Below, one piece after another: positions 23,953 to 33,092 of a stretch of DNA of 63,032 nucleotides. Within the stretch, counting starts at the first letter, position 1; each line of letters opens with the position of its first letter. The notes below the pieces were generated by a model. The model ran no database searches. It was not told the DNA's origin and saw nothing but the letters and a program-made list of their open reading frames with translations. The stretch is from the IMG/VR virus record IMGVR_UViG_3300037246_001990, positions 1 through 63,032 of that record, one strand, 5' to 3'. The DNA comes from a virus. A program made the translations under genes and the position numbers.

Positions 23953-25225
23953 AGAATATGGACAGTATTCAAACTATAGAAATTTTCCATTGGATTTAGA
24001 TGGATTGAAACCTGTAGAAAGAAGAGTCTTATTCTCAGCGTATAAAATTGCGAGAAATAAACTTGCAATATGTAGAAAGGTTGATTCATATACAACTGGT
24101 AACTTTCATCCACATGGAGAATGTTATGGAACTATAGTTCAGTTAGTTAAACAAGGGTTTCTTACTGGACAAGGAAACTTCGGTTCAAATGTTGGAGTAG
24201 AATCAACAGGCGCTGCTGCACCAAGATATACTCAATGCAGATTAAACACACGAACATTAGAATTGGCATTTAAATACATTAAATATGTACAATGGGTTGA
24301 AACAGAATTAGAAGATACAGAACCACTATACCTTCCAACTATGTATCCAATTTGTTTATTAGGGAATGAACCAACTCAAGGAATTGGGTTTGGATATAAA
24401 ACATACATCCCTTGCTATACAGCAGAAGATCTACAAAAAAGGTTACTATGGTTACTCGGAATCAGAAAACGAAAACCAATTATTATTCCAATAACAGATT
24501 GTAATATAACATCAACTCCAGAAGAGTTAGATCAGTTATTAACCACAGGTAAAGCTAAGATTACTGTTGAAGGTATTATAGAAATAAATCAACGAAATAA
24601 CACAGTAACATTAAAATCTTGGCCACCAGGAAAAAGATTTGAATCTTTTCTTAATAAATTCTCAAAAGAATTATCAGATGGTCTTATAGGATTTAGAGAT
24701 GCATCTGTAACTCATACTGAAATTATATTTCAGGTATTGAGAGAAAGAAATCGAGATAAAATCTTTAATGAATTTATTGAAAAATTAAGAGATGTTATAA
24801 AAGGAAGTATCTCATTTGAAACAATTGTTGTTGAGGTTGATCGTAAAGTTATTTACAGTTCAATAGACGATTTACTTCTAAATACATTTAAAATGTTTAG
24901 AGAAGCAAACGAAAGAATGCTTGTAGAAGAAAAAGAACGAATATTAAATATTATAGAAGAGTACCTCACACTAGAACTGATAAGAAAACCATTGAGTGAT
25001 TGTTTGAAAGCTGAATATGATATTGAGGCAACTCTTGACGAGATTACGAAAACAACAGCTGTACAGAGAGAAGTAGCATATGAACTAATTAAAAAATATA
25101 GAATTATGAAGTTACTTACTCTAAATACTGATACAACTGAATTAAATAGCCAATTAAAAAGCATAGAAGATAATTTAAAAAATATTTCAGAATTTGTACT
25201 AGACCAATATGGAGGATTTAAGTAA
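23924..25225 (+). CDS. Type II DNA topoisomerase cleavage subunit (GyrA/ParC/T4 gp52-like)
   Basis: The 433-aa protein has the breakage-reunion domain start (LKPVERRVLFSA), HPHGECYGTIVQL, QGNFGS, and the catalytic tyrosine Y102 in AAPRYTQCRL. It is about half the length of GyrA: the C-terminal DNA-wrapping beta-pinwheel is absent, as in T4 gp52. It pairs with the ATPase subunit at 19329. Its stop overlaps the queD start (TAATG). Confidence 0.95.
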   Translation: MDQKLPTLYKEYGQYSNYRNFPLDLDGLKPVERRVLFSAYKIARNKLAICRKVDSYTTGNFHPHGECYGTIVQLVKQGFLTGQGNFGSNVGVESTGAAAPRYTQCRLNTRTLELAFKYIKYVQWVETELEDTEPLYLPTMYPICLLGNEPTQGIGFGYKTYIPCYTAEDLQKRLLWLLGIRKRKPIIIPITDCNITSTPEELDQLLTTGKAKITVEGIIEINQRNNTVTLKSWPPGKRFESFLNKFSKELSDGLIGFRDASVTHTEIIFQVLRERNRDKIFNEFIEKLRDVIKGSISFETIVVEVDRKVIYSSIDDLLLNTFKMFREANERMLVEEKERILNIIEEYLTLELIRKPLSDCLKAEYDIEATLDEITKTTAVQREVAYELIKKYRIMKLLTLNTDTTELNSQLKSIEDNLKNISEFVLDQYGGFK

Positions 25226-25650
25226 TGTTTTATTTAAAAAGACATTTTACATTTGCAGGAGGTCATAGATTGAGTAAACATAAAGGAAGATGTTTCTCAA
25301 TTCATGGCCATAATTACGACGTATGGGTGACAGTTAAATCGCCAAAATTAAATGAAAATGATATGGTTATGGATTTTTCAGATTTGAAAAAACATGTTGA
25401 TCCCATCATAGATGAATTTGATCATTGTTTAGTAGTCAATGAATGTGATCAAGAACTTGTAGAACCTTTTAAAAAGAAAGGTATGAGAGTAATGGTGTTG
25501 GGAGATTATGATCCCACAGCAGAATCTATGGCCGTACACATCTTTGTTCTTCTTAATAATATTTTTATAAGAAACTACAATGATATATCAGTTGATCAAA
25601 TTGAAGTCTTTGAAAACGCCAAATCCTCGGCCATATATCGTGGGGACTAA
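25225..25650 (+). CDS. queD: 6-carboxy-5,6,7,8-tetrahydropterin synthase
   Basis: QueD converts dihydroneopterin triphosphate to 6-carboxytetrahydropterin, the second step towards 7-deazaguanine bases. The zinc histidines H14, H27 and H29 (GGHRL and IHGHNY) and the catalytic-type C23 are all present at 141 aa, the normal length. The first enzyme of the route, FolE2, is encoded at 48896. QueE and QueC are not seen in the window and may lie outside it. In phages this pathway usually supplies deazaguanine for DNA modification. Confidence 0.9.
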   Translation: MFYLKRHFTFAGGHRLSKHKGRCFSIHGHNYDVWVTVKSPKLNENDMVMDFSDLKKHVDPIIDEFDHCLVVNECDQELVEPFKKKGMRVMVLGDYDPTAESMAVHIFVLLNNIFIRNYNDISVDQIEVFENAKSSAIYRGD

Positions 25651-27057
25651 ATGGAGACTTTCGAACTTATAAGAAGATCCGGACTTTTAATACCTAGGAA
25701 ATATCAGAATACTAATGAGTATGTTGAAGTGAAACAATCATTAGAACGTAGAACCAAAGCATACAACACTTCAGATTTTACAATAAATAAATTTTATATA
25801 GAGTCTGAAAAGTTTCTTTTAGTTCCTAGGTATTTTCCAATCAAGCAATATTTTAATTCGTATAGTATGAAGAATATGATGAATGAAGGGGAAGAGATTC
25901 ATATAAATCATACCATAAAATCAAGAAGTAAATCACAAGAAAAAGCAATGGAGTTTATGTTAAATCATGAACGAGGTATATTGAAATTAGCACCAGGAGT
26001 TGGAAAGACAGTTGTTTCAATATATATGATTGCTGAACGAAAACGAAAGGCGATTGTTTTAGTTCATAGAGATCCATTAGCAAAACAATGGAGAAATCGA
26101 TTCTTACAATTTACTGATTTAAAAGAAGATGATATTGCAAGATTAACTACCCCAACATTCAAAAATGATCTCAAGAAACCAATAATTATTTCTACAGTTC
26201 AAACATTCAGATCATTAGTCAATAGGAAACCCAAAGAGTTTTTAACTCATTTAAATGATGCGGGTATAGGTGTATTAGTCGCGGATGAGGTTCACACATC
26301 AATTGGCGCTCCAAAGTTATCTGAATGTTCAATTCATATTCCATCAAGATACACATATGGTTTGAGTGCAACTCCAGATAGATATGATGGAAATGGAGAT
26401 ATAATTGAATTTCATCTTGGTAATATATTTTCTGATGATGATGTTGAAGGGACAATGCCTGCAAAAGTTACAGTTATCCTATTGGATTATCAAATAGATA
26501 CACCCCGCAGACATAAGTATATACATTGGGGTGGCGATTTTCAGCGAGCAAGATATCTCAATCTAATAAAAAAATCAACGCCCTTCAGGGAAGCAATGAG
26601 GGGGTTGTTGGCGCGTTTAAACAATAGAAATCTCATCTGTATGGCAGAAAGAATTAAATTAATTGAGGAATTATACGATGAAACTCAATCGGATAGTAAA
26701 GCAAAATTCTGTGGTAAAGGTGACTTAGATACTTTAGATTACAAACTCACATTTGCAACACCAGGCAAATGTCGAGATGGAATTGATGCTCCTTGGAAGG
26801 ACTCTATAATAATGACTTCTCCAATATCTAATATTGAACAATTAGCTGGAAGAATTAATCGAATTAGTCCTGAAAAGAAAACTCCAATAATTCTTGATAT
26901 GGTTGATTTTGGCTGTCAACGAATCGCCAGAACATTTTGGGGAAGAAAAAAGTTTTATGAAAACAAACAATGGCCAGTACGTTATTTTCTATTTGCGAAT
27001 AACGAATTGAAACCATTGGATGACGATGAAGCAATAAAAATAATAGGCGGTGAATAA
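25651..27057 (+). CDS. SF2 DNA helicase (UvsW-like)
   Basis: The 468-aa protein has Walker A APGVGKT (K119), a DEVH box (D212-H215), GLSATPDR (motif III-like), and QLAGRINR (motif VI) in order, matching UvsW/RecG-like superfamily 2 helicases of T4-type phages that remodel forks and recombination intermediates. The short region before Walker A resembles the UvsW N-terminal domain in length only. It abuts queD and is followed by the first TNSS-tag gene, with an AATAATG overlap. Confidence 0.85.
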   Translation: METFELIRRSGLLIPRKYQNTNEYVEVKQSLERRTKAYNTSDFTINKFYIESEKFLLVPRYFPIKQYFNSYSMKNMMNEGEEIHINHTIKSRSKSQEKAMEFMLNHERGILKLAPGVGKTVVSIYMIAERKRKAIVLVHRDPLAKQWRNRFLQFTDLKEDDIARLTTPTFKNDLKKPIIISTVQTFRSLVNRKPKEFLTHLNDAGIGVLVADEVHTSIGAPKLSECSIHIPSRYTYGLSATPDRYDGNGDIIEFHLGNIFSDDDVEGTMPAKVTVILLDYQIDTPRRHKYIHWGGDFQRARYLNLIKKSTPFREAMRGLLARLNNRNLICMAERIKLIEELYDETQSDSKAKFCGKGDLDTLDYKLTFATPGKCRDGIDAPWKDSIIMTSPISNIEQLAGRINRISPEKKTPIILDMVDFGCQRIARTFWGRKKFYENKQWPVRYFLFANNELKPLDDDEAIKIIGGE

Positions 27058-27425
27058 TGAAAGTAAAACTAGATTTTATAACCAATAGTAGCACAACTTG
27101 TTTCGTTATTATGGGAGCAAGAATTAAACCAACTGATATACCAGAACAACTGGTAAAAAGTATTGAAGAAAAAGAAAATATAACTCTTCACGATCCAACC
27201 GAATGGGATTACATTGAAACTTTTATTAAAGGAAGTGATCTCGCATGTTCATATGGAGAAGATTATGATTATCGAGAAGAAGTTATGGTTGGTATTCCTT
27301 TTACTGCAATGAAAGATGATGAAACATTAGCACAATTAAAATCAAGATCTCAGTTGCAAATTTTAGAACACACAGGAATTAAAACTAGTGTATATTACAT
27401 TGAAGAGGCATGGAGAGATGGTTAA
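27057..27425 (+). CDS. TNSS-tag family protein 1
   Basis: Starts MKVKLDFITNSSTTCFVIMG. The first dozen residues are shared with six other genes in 27057-33748, while the rest of the 122-aa chain is unrelated in obvious sequence. A conserved head with divergent bodies suggests a recognition tag. It overlaps the helicase stop and the next family gene (TAATG). I recall similar DF[VI]TNSSSS starts in uncharacterised bacterial and phage proteins; no function is known to me. Confidence 0.75.
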   Translation: MKVKLDFITNSSTTCFVIMGARIKPTDIPEQLVKSIEEKENITLHDPTEWDYIETFIKGSDLACSYGEDYDYREEVMVGIPFTAMKDDETLAQLKSRSQLQILEHTGIKTSVYYIEEAWRDG

Positions 27426-27811
27426 TGAAAATAAAACTTGATTTCATAACTAATAGCAGTTCAACTGCATATGTAGTCATGATACCTGATAATTTTAATG
27501 TTGTCGAATCTTTAGCTAAGATTTTAAATACAAATAGTTATCAAGATGATCTATATGAATATTGTGATGATGATGAACCAAAATTTATTGAACAGATTTC
27601 TGAGAATATTTCAAATCTAATAAACGGTGAAGATCTTTGGGGTTATGATACACCTTGTTTTTCTACAACACAAGAGATATTAGAAAAAGAAGATCTTATA
27701 ATTGCTTCTGTAGATATTTCATCAGATGGAGATGGTCAGATTACACCAGCAAATACAAAAATAATTAAAAAATTACAACAAAGGTTTGAAAATAATGAAA
27801 ATAAAACTTGA
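27425..27811 (+). CDS. TNSS-tag family protein 2
   Basis: Starts MKIKLDFITNSSSTAYVVMI, 128 aa. The ATG at 27425 is chosen over 27410 because the family head begins there and it makes a TAATG junction with gene 1. The acidic body (DDDEPK stretch) has no recognised domain. The first 36 bases are nearly identical to those of its paralogues, so duplication was recent or the DNA itself is under constraint. Confidence 0.75.
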   Translation: MKIKLDFITNSSSTAYVVMIPDNFNVVESLAKILNTNSYQDDLYEYCDDDEPKFIEQISENISNLINGEDLWGYDTPCFSTTQEILEKEDLIIASVDISSDGDGQITPANTKIIKKLQQRFENNENKT

Positions 27812-28142
27812 TTTTATAACCAACAGCAGCTCAACTGCATTTATGATCCAAAATACATCTGATAAAACTTTGAATCTAACTGATTTTGCAAAAGAAAATA
27901 TGCAGCTTTTAGATGATTATTTAAATGAATATGATTGGAACAAAGTAAACCCAAGATATACATCTATAAGACTTTTAGAATCAGCTGCAATGAACAATAT
28001 AGAGTTTAAATCAGGAGTAGAAAAATATTGTATTTTTGGAGATGAAGATGGATCAGTGATTGGAGCAGTTTATGATTATATGTTAAGAGGAGGAGGAAAA
28101 TCCAAAAACTTTACATGGTCGTTTCGAGAATACTTAAGGTAA
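27795..28142 (+). CDS. TNSS-tag family protein 3
   Basis: Starts MKIKLDFITNSSSTAFMIQN, 115 aa. ATG 27795 is taken as start because the shared head begins there; it overlaps gene 2 by 17 bases. The body is mixed and ends WSFREYLR. No domain recognised. Confidence 0.75.
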   Translation: MKIKLDFITNSSSTAFMIQNTSDKTLNLTDFAKENMQLLDDYLNEYDWNKVNPRYTSIRLLESAAMNNIEFKSGVEKYCIFGDEDGSVIGAVYDYMLRGGGKSKNFTWSFREYLR

Positions 28143-28146
28143 TAAT

Positions 28147-28338
28147 ATGACAAGAGATACACATCAACTTTTTTGGGAAGAGACAATTCAAGAAATATTA
28201 GGCAATCAAAATCCTTGTTTTATATGTTTAGTTAGAGTAACCTGCAGAAAATCTTTTTCAAACGGTTCAGCATGTCAAGAGCTTGCAGAAAAATTAACTA
28301 AAGCATTAGAGGAGTTAAAAAATGAAAATAAAACTTGA
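28147..28338 (+). CDS. Small Cys-motif protein between TNSS-tag genes
   Basis: The 63-aa protein carries NPCFICLVRVTCRKSF and a later SAC, matching the CxxCLVRxxC motif of the protein at 15305 and resembling that at 52707. It is likely a small metal-binding protein. It sits between TNSS-tag proteins 3 and 4 and overlaps the latter. Confidence 0.65.
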   Translation: MTRDTHQLFWEETIQEILGNQNPCFICLVRVTCRKSFSNGSACQELAEKLTKALEELKNENKT

Positions 28339-28609
28339 TTTTATAACAAACAGTTCAAACGCAAGTTTTATGATTCCAAAATCATGTTTGACTAAAATAC
28401 AAATTGGATTAATATATAATCATATTGAAATAGGAATGCTAATAGCAAAGAATAAAAACCTTTCTATCTGGACAGATCCATGGGAAATAAGCGAAAATAA
28501 ACACATAATTGAAGGCGATACATCTATGGATAATTTTGATATGACATGGTTTCTTGAAGAGATTGGTGTTCCATCAGAGTGTATAAAAATGGCAGGATCA
28601 AATTACTGA
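28322..28609 (+). CDS. TNSS-tag family protein 4
   Basis: Starts MKIKLDFITNSSNASFMIPK, 95 aa, the shortest member. The shared head is kept but the third Ser/Thr is Asn. It overlaps the preceding Cys-motif gene by 17 bases. It is followed by the prepilin-like gene. Confidence 0.75.
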   Translation: MKIKLDFITNSSNASFMIPKSCLTKIQIGLIYNHIEIGMLIAKNKNLSIWTDPWEISENKHIIEGDTSMDNFDMTWFLEEIGVPSECIKMAGSNY

Positions 28610-28627
28610 TACTAAAAAGGAGAAGTC

Positions 28628-28825
28628 ATGATAAGGAAGTTTAGTCAAAAAGCATTTACCTTGATTGAATTGATGATTGTTATTGTAATTATTGCTATTG
28701 CTATTGCAATTGGCCTTCCAAAATTCATGGAATACAATGAAAAGCACAATACAATCAAGAATGATAAACAACTCGAGGAAACGATTGATTTAAATAAAGA
28801 TCAAGATTCTGGGAGCAAACTATGA
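28628..28825 (+). CDS. Type IV prepilin-like small protein
   Basis: After eight polar residues comes A9 then FTLIELMIVIVIIAIAIAIGLPKF, read in two parts: the prepilin peptidase motif (F10 as the first mature residue and E14 as the conserved Glu5) and the hydrophobic N-helix. The body after the helix is only about 30 residues, so it is much shorter than normal pilins. The usual Gly at -1 is Ala. A host prepilin peptidase could process it. AAGGAGAAG precedes the ATG. The next gene (sbcD-like) overlaps its stop (ATGA). Confidence 0.75.
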   Translation: MIRKFSQKAFTLIELMIVIVIIAIAIAIGLPKFMEYNEKHNTIKNDKQLEETIDLNKDQDSGSKL

Positions 28826-29844
28826 AATTTTTATTCACTGCAGACATACATTTATCAAGATACTCACAAGATAAAGTGGAGTCTGAAACTAATCTACCTG
28901 AGCGATTACATAGTATAAAACAAACTTTAATAAGCATGGCAGAATATTGCTGTAGTAATGATATAGATACATTCATTATCGGCGGAGACATCATGCATAG
29001 TAAGTCAATTATCTATTCAATCGCTCAGGAGGTTATGTTAGATTTCTTTGAAGATTATAGTCACCACAATCAGATAAACTTTACAGTTCTTGATGGCAAT
29101 CATGATTTATCAGGAAAGGGATCTGGAGCAATATCATCTTTAAGATCTCTTAACAGTATTGATAATGTAGACTGGGTTACTAAAAATCCAACGACCACTT
29201 CTAATATAATATCTATTCCTTATTCATATGATGTTGTTAATCAAGTAAAACAAAACAGCAGAAAAATCCTCATTTCACATTTCGGTCTTAATGAAGGAAT
29301 GTTAAATTCAGGCATTAGCATTCAATCAGATATTTCATTAAATGATCTGATTGGAAGATATGAATTAGTATTGCTGGGTCATTATCATAAACCTCAAGAG
29401 ATCATAACAGATCAAATCAAACTCTACTATGTAGGATCTCCAATTCAATTAGACTGGGGAGAAAAGGGAGATGAAAAAAGATTTCTAGTTATAGATACAG
29501 ATACTTTAGATGTTCAGAGTATTCCAACTCAAGGATATAAGAAGCATATTGAATTGGAAATAAACAATTCAAATAAAGCTCAAATTCTTGATGAAGCTGA
29601 ACAACAAAAACAATCAGGAAATTATGTAAAACTTATAAAAACTGAATCTGTCGAAATAGAATCAGATCAATTTTCAGTTATAGACAAAACCGATAAAGAT
29701 ATAACAAATCGGGGAATAACTTCTTCTATGTCAGAAGCAGACAAACTCAAACGATTTATGGAAATAAAAGAGATACCTTCTTCTAAAACTGAAAGATATT
29801 TAAAAGCTGGTCTTGAAATTATAGACAGTTGTGAGGGGGAATAA
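28822..29844 (+). CDS. SbcD/Mre11-like nuclease subunit (T4 gp47-like)
   Basis: Calcineurin-type phosphoesterase motifs follow in order: ADIHLS, GGDIMH, LDGNHDL, ISHFG and LLGHYHKP. The 340-aa length is right for SbcD/gp47. With the SbcC-like ATPase at 30158 it should form the Mre11-Rad50-type nuclease that processes DNA ends for recombination-dependent replication. A small gene (29844-30161) lies between the two. Confidence 0.92.
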   Translation: MKFLFTADIHLSRYSQDKVESETNLPERLHSIKQTLISMAEYCCSNDIDTFIIGGDIMHSKSIIYSIAQEVMLDFFEDYSHHNQINFTVLDGNHDLSGKGSGAISSLRSLNSIDNVDWVTKNPTTTSNIISIPYSYDVVNQVKQNSRKILISHFGLNEGMLNSGISIQSDISLNDLIGRYELVLLGHYHKPQEIITDQIKLYYVGSPIQLDWGEKGDEKRFLVIDTDTLDVQSIPTQGYKKHIELEINNSNKAQILDEAEQQKQSGNYVKLIKTESVEIESDQFSVIDKTDKDITNRGITSSMSEADKLKRFMEIKEIPSSKTERYLKAGLEIIDSCEGE

Positions 29845-30161
29845 TGGCAGCAGGAAGTCCTGGACACACAACAAAAACCAAGAAAAAAGTTGAAGTAGGC
29901 ACGAGCAAATTAGTTTTAGTTATTGTTGAGATGTATGCATCTGAAGATTCAAAAATGAAGAATGTGGCTATATATTTAGTGGGATGTATAATTGAATCAT
30001 ATAACGATAAAGCTGAAATGGTAGAAGATATATTAGGAACCTATGTAAGTAAAACCGAACTGCTTGATAGTATGAGAGTAAATATGAAAAGAATATATCC
30101 TGAAGCTTCTAAAATTTTATCTGAAGTATTTGGTATATTTCTATTTGGAGAAAAGTTATGA
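29844..30161 (+). CDS. Hypothetical protein between SbcD and SbcC genes
   Basis: The 105-aa protein has a Lys/Thr-rich N-terminus and a helical body. It overlaps the SbcD-like stop (TAATG) and the SbcC-like start (ATGA), so it is translated with both. No family recognised; its position could mean a partner of the nuclease. Confidence 0.75.
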   Translation: MAAGSPGHTTKTKKKVEVGTSKLVLVIVEMYASEDSKMKNVAIYLVGCIIESYNDKAEMVEDILGTYVSKTELLDSMRVNMKRIYPEASKILSEVFGIFLFGEKL

Positions 30162-32344
30162 GAGAAATAAATTTTGTAGAAGTTGGAATGGAAAACTTCG
30201 GTCCTTATATTGATAGAATGATTCTTATGTTCCAAAACAATGCATTAACTTTATTAACAGGACCAAATGGAATTGGAAAAACAATGGCGTTAGATGCTCT
30301 TCCTTTTACACTATTTGGTTCTACAAGTAAGGGGGCGAGGGGCGATGATGTTGTTAATAATGTAGTAGGACGCAATTGTTATACCTGGGTCCAATTCTAT
30401 GTAGATAAAGATAGCTATTTAGTAGAACGGTATCATAAATATACAAAATTGGGAAATACAGTCACGATCTCAAAAAATGGAAAAGAGCCATATAAGAAGG
30501 GACAGAAAGAAGTTCTTCCAGAGGTTGAAAAGTTATTGTGTCCGAAGAAATCATTTATGAATACTTTAATGTTTGGTCAAAAGATAAAAGACTTTTTCAC
30601 TGATTTAGTTGACTCTGATAAGAAAGAAATATTTCGAAAGATTTTGAATTTGGATCGGTATCAACTATTTTATGATAGAACAAAAGAAATTCTTTCTGAG
30701 TTAAAAGAATCTATTATAGATTTATCAAATAGAATAATAATTGCTGAAAGGTTACGTGTTGATGCAGATGAACAATTAAAAATTCTCAATAAGAAGAAAA
30801 AAGATTTTTATATAGAGCGAGATGATAATATAAAACATCTTGAACAGGCAATTAAGTCTAACAAGAGGATGTTAGATAACTGGGAAGATCAGCTTTTAAA
30901 GTTAAAAGAAAATCAACAAGATTGGAAAGATCTTGAAAATAAACTTTTAGAATTTGAAGCTGAAGAAGAAAAAATTGATGCATCAATTAAATCTGAGAAA
31001 GAAAAACTTGAGAATCAGAAACAGTTAAAGATAACACAATTAATGGCTGATGGTGGAAAAGCAATTAGTGAAATTAATGATCACGCCCACATCAGAACAC
31101 AAGAAAGAAAAGATTACTCCATGAAATTAATTGAAAATATTGGAGATCAAGTTCAAAAACTTTTAGAGGATAAAAACAAAATTGATATTGATATAAATAA
31201 GCATTTGGACTATATACATAATTCCCAAATACAAGCTGATGAGTTAAAAGTAGGACTTCAAGGTTCAACTTGTCCAACATGTTTGCAAGATATTACTAAA
31301 CAATGTGAAACTACTTTAAAAAATAAGATCAAACAATTTAATGATGGCGCGTTTGAGGAACAACAATTAATTGACACAAAACTTAAACCTACAAGAAAGA
31401 AAATTTTAGCTGAAGTTGAAACGCTTTCCGATAAGAAAATTAAAGCAAAAGAAATTATGGAACTAGATGTTAAAGATATTGAATTTATTTGCATACAAGA
31501 TAAGCAAAATGCAGATCAAAAATTAAATAGTGCATTAAATAAAGTCGATAAATTATCAGAAATAATGTTCCTTAAGATTAAAGAAAATCATCAAAATAAA
31601 CTCAAACCGATCTATACAGAACGAGACCAAATAATGAAAAAGGCAAGAGAACATAGATCCTTAGATAAAGATATTGACGAGATGCAAATGACAATAACAA
31701 CTATCGAAAGAACTAATCTTCAAAAGCTTCTTGATCTCAAAGCAAAAGAATCACTTGAATTTGATGATACTCAAATATTTTCTTACGAAAAGAAGAAACG
31801 ACTTTTAATAATTGAAGTTGAAAATTTATTTAACGAGACTGAAACTAAAAGAGATGATGTAGAAATATTTGAATTTTGGAAGTTGGCATTTTCTTCGAGC
31901 GGTATCCCTTCTATGTTGATAGATGAAGCAGTACCGTTTATGAATAAAAAGGTTTCAGAATATCTTGACAAACTAACAAATGGTCGATATATAGTTTCAT
32001 TTGATACATTGGCGGAAACTAAGAAAGGGGAGTTCAGGGATAAAATCTCAGTGAATGTTCTTGATACACATACAAGAGCATCATCACGAATACAATTATC
32101 AGGAGGTCAAACTCGTATAATTGATATAGCAACAATCTTGACACTCGGAGATCTTCAATCAAATATTCAAGATGTTAAATTTAATATTTTATTATTTGAT
32201 GAAATCTTTGATAGTTTAGATGAAGAAAATATCGGGTTTGTCTCAAAAGTCCTATCAAATATGAAAGTTGGAAAATCAATTTACTTAATTTCTCATAGGC
32301 ACGAAGATCAATTAGAAGCAGATGAAGTCCTGACATTAAACTAA
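30158..32344 (+). CDS. SbcC/Rad50-like ATPase subunit (T4 gp46-like)
   Basis: Walker A GPNGIGKT spans residues 35-42. Long coiled-coil arms flank a zinc hook C372-P-T-C375. The C-terminal lobe has the ABC signature LSGGQTR and Walker B ILLFDEIFDSLDE. At 728 aa it is longer than T4 gp46 and shorter than E. coli SbcC. It forms a complex with the nuclease at 28822. Its stop overlaps the start of TNSS-tag protein 5. Confidence 0.93.
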   Translation: MREINFVEVGMENFGPYIDRMILMFQNNALTLLTGPNGIGKTMALDALPFTLFGSTSKGARGDDVVNNVVGRNCYTWVQFYVDKDSYLVERYHKYTKLGNTVTISKNGKEPYKKGQKEVLPEVEKLLCPKKSFMNTLMFGQKIKDFFTDLVDSDKKEIFRKILNLDRYQLFYDRTKEILSELKESIIDLSNRIIIAERLRVDADEQLKILNKKKKDFYIERDDNIKHLEQAIKSNKRMLDNWEDQLLKLKENQQDWKDLENKLLEFEAEEEKIDASIKSEKEKLENQKQLKITQLMADGGKAISEINDHAHIRTQERKDYSMKLIENIGDQVQKLLEDKNKIDIDINKHLDYIHNSQIQADELKVGLQGSTCPTCLQDITKQCETTLKNKIKQFNDGAFEEQQLIDTKLKPTRKKILAEVETLSDKKIKAKEIMELDVKDIEFICIQDKQNADQKLNSALNKVDKLSEIMFLKIKENHQNKLKPIYTERDQIMKKAREHRSLDKDIDEMQMTITTIERTNLQKLLDLKAKESLEFDDTQIFSYEKKKRLLIIEVENLFNETETKRDDVEIFEFWKLAFSSSGIPSMLIDEAVPFMNKKVSEYLDKLTNGRYIVSFDTLAETKKGEFRDKISVNVLDTHTRASSRIQLSGGQTRIIDIATILTLGDLQSNIQDVKFNILLFDEIFDSLDEENIGFVSKVLSNMKVGKSIYLISHRHEDQLEADEVLTLN

Positions 32345-32715
32345 TGAAAATAAAACTTGATTTTGTAACCAATAGTTCATCCTGTTGTTATGTTATATCA
32401 TCACCCAAACCAATGAAAACATCTGATTTTGTTAGTATATCAGGAGGTAGCTTTAATGAATTTCAGTCTCTTTCCACTATAGAAGAGTTAATTAAATACA
32501 CTGATTCTGAACCATGCGACTGGGTAAAGAAAGCTACAGGACCGAGAAGATTTTGGGGATGTCAACCAAGAGAATATGAGAAATATAAAGCTATAATCGA
32601 ATCAGGAAATTCTGTGATAATAGCTCATGTTGAAAGAAATTTTGAGGATGTAGAAGTATTTGATATAGCTTTATCAAAGATGAACTGTGAAGTATTAGAA
32701 AGGGAATATGATTAA
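32344..32715 (+). CDS. TNSS-tag family protein 5
   Basis: Starts MKIKLDFVTNSSSCCYVISS, 123 aa. It has the Val variant of the head and two Cys after the serines. The DCDWVKKATGPRR-like middle resembles the middle of protein 6 (GPLDWASKPGGP), so these two bodies may be related. It overlaps the SbcC-like stop and the next gene (TAATG). Confidence 0.75.
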   Translation: MKIKLDFVTNSSSCCYVISSPKPMKTSDFVSISGGSFNEFQSLSTIEELIKYTDSEPCDWVKKATGPRRFWGCQPREYEKYKAIIESGNSVIIAHVERNFEDVEVFDIALSKMNCEVLEREYD

Positions 32716-33092
32716 TGAAAATAAAACTTGATTTTGTAACAAACAGCTCGTCTTCATGTTTTCTTATGGCAGTTCCAAAACACCTTGAAACGGATTTAGA
32801 AAATTACGTAACCGAACTCGCCAAAGATCCAGATTCAATAAACGAGGGAGTTCAACTATATAAAGTTGCATACACATTAAAAGAGCTTGACACCTTTACA
32901 AATGACGGTCCTCTTGATTGGGCGTCTAAACCAGGAGGACCCCAATTTAATAATTTATCAGAAGAGTCATATAATAGTTCAAAAGAGGCAATTGAAAGTA
33001 GTCATATAATCGTTGATGTATCTGTAGATTATAATGTATGCAAAAAATTTGTGGATTCATGGAAAGGATATATAATAAGGGAAGAGGGATGA
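32715..33092 (+). CDS. TNSS-tag family protein 6
   Basis: Starts MKIKLDFVTNSSSSCFLMAV, 125 aa. The body has a PLDWASKPGGP segment similar to protein 5, suggesting a duplication of the whole gene rather than the head only. It ends in an ATGA overlap with protein 7. Confidence 0.75.
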   Translation: MKIKLDFVTNSSSSCFLMAVPKHLETDLENYVTELAKDPDSINEGVQLYKVAYTLKELDTFTNDGPLDWASKPGGPQFNNLSEESYNSSKEAIESSHIIVDVSVDYNVCKKFVDSWKGYIIREEG

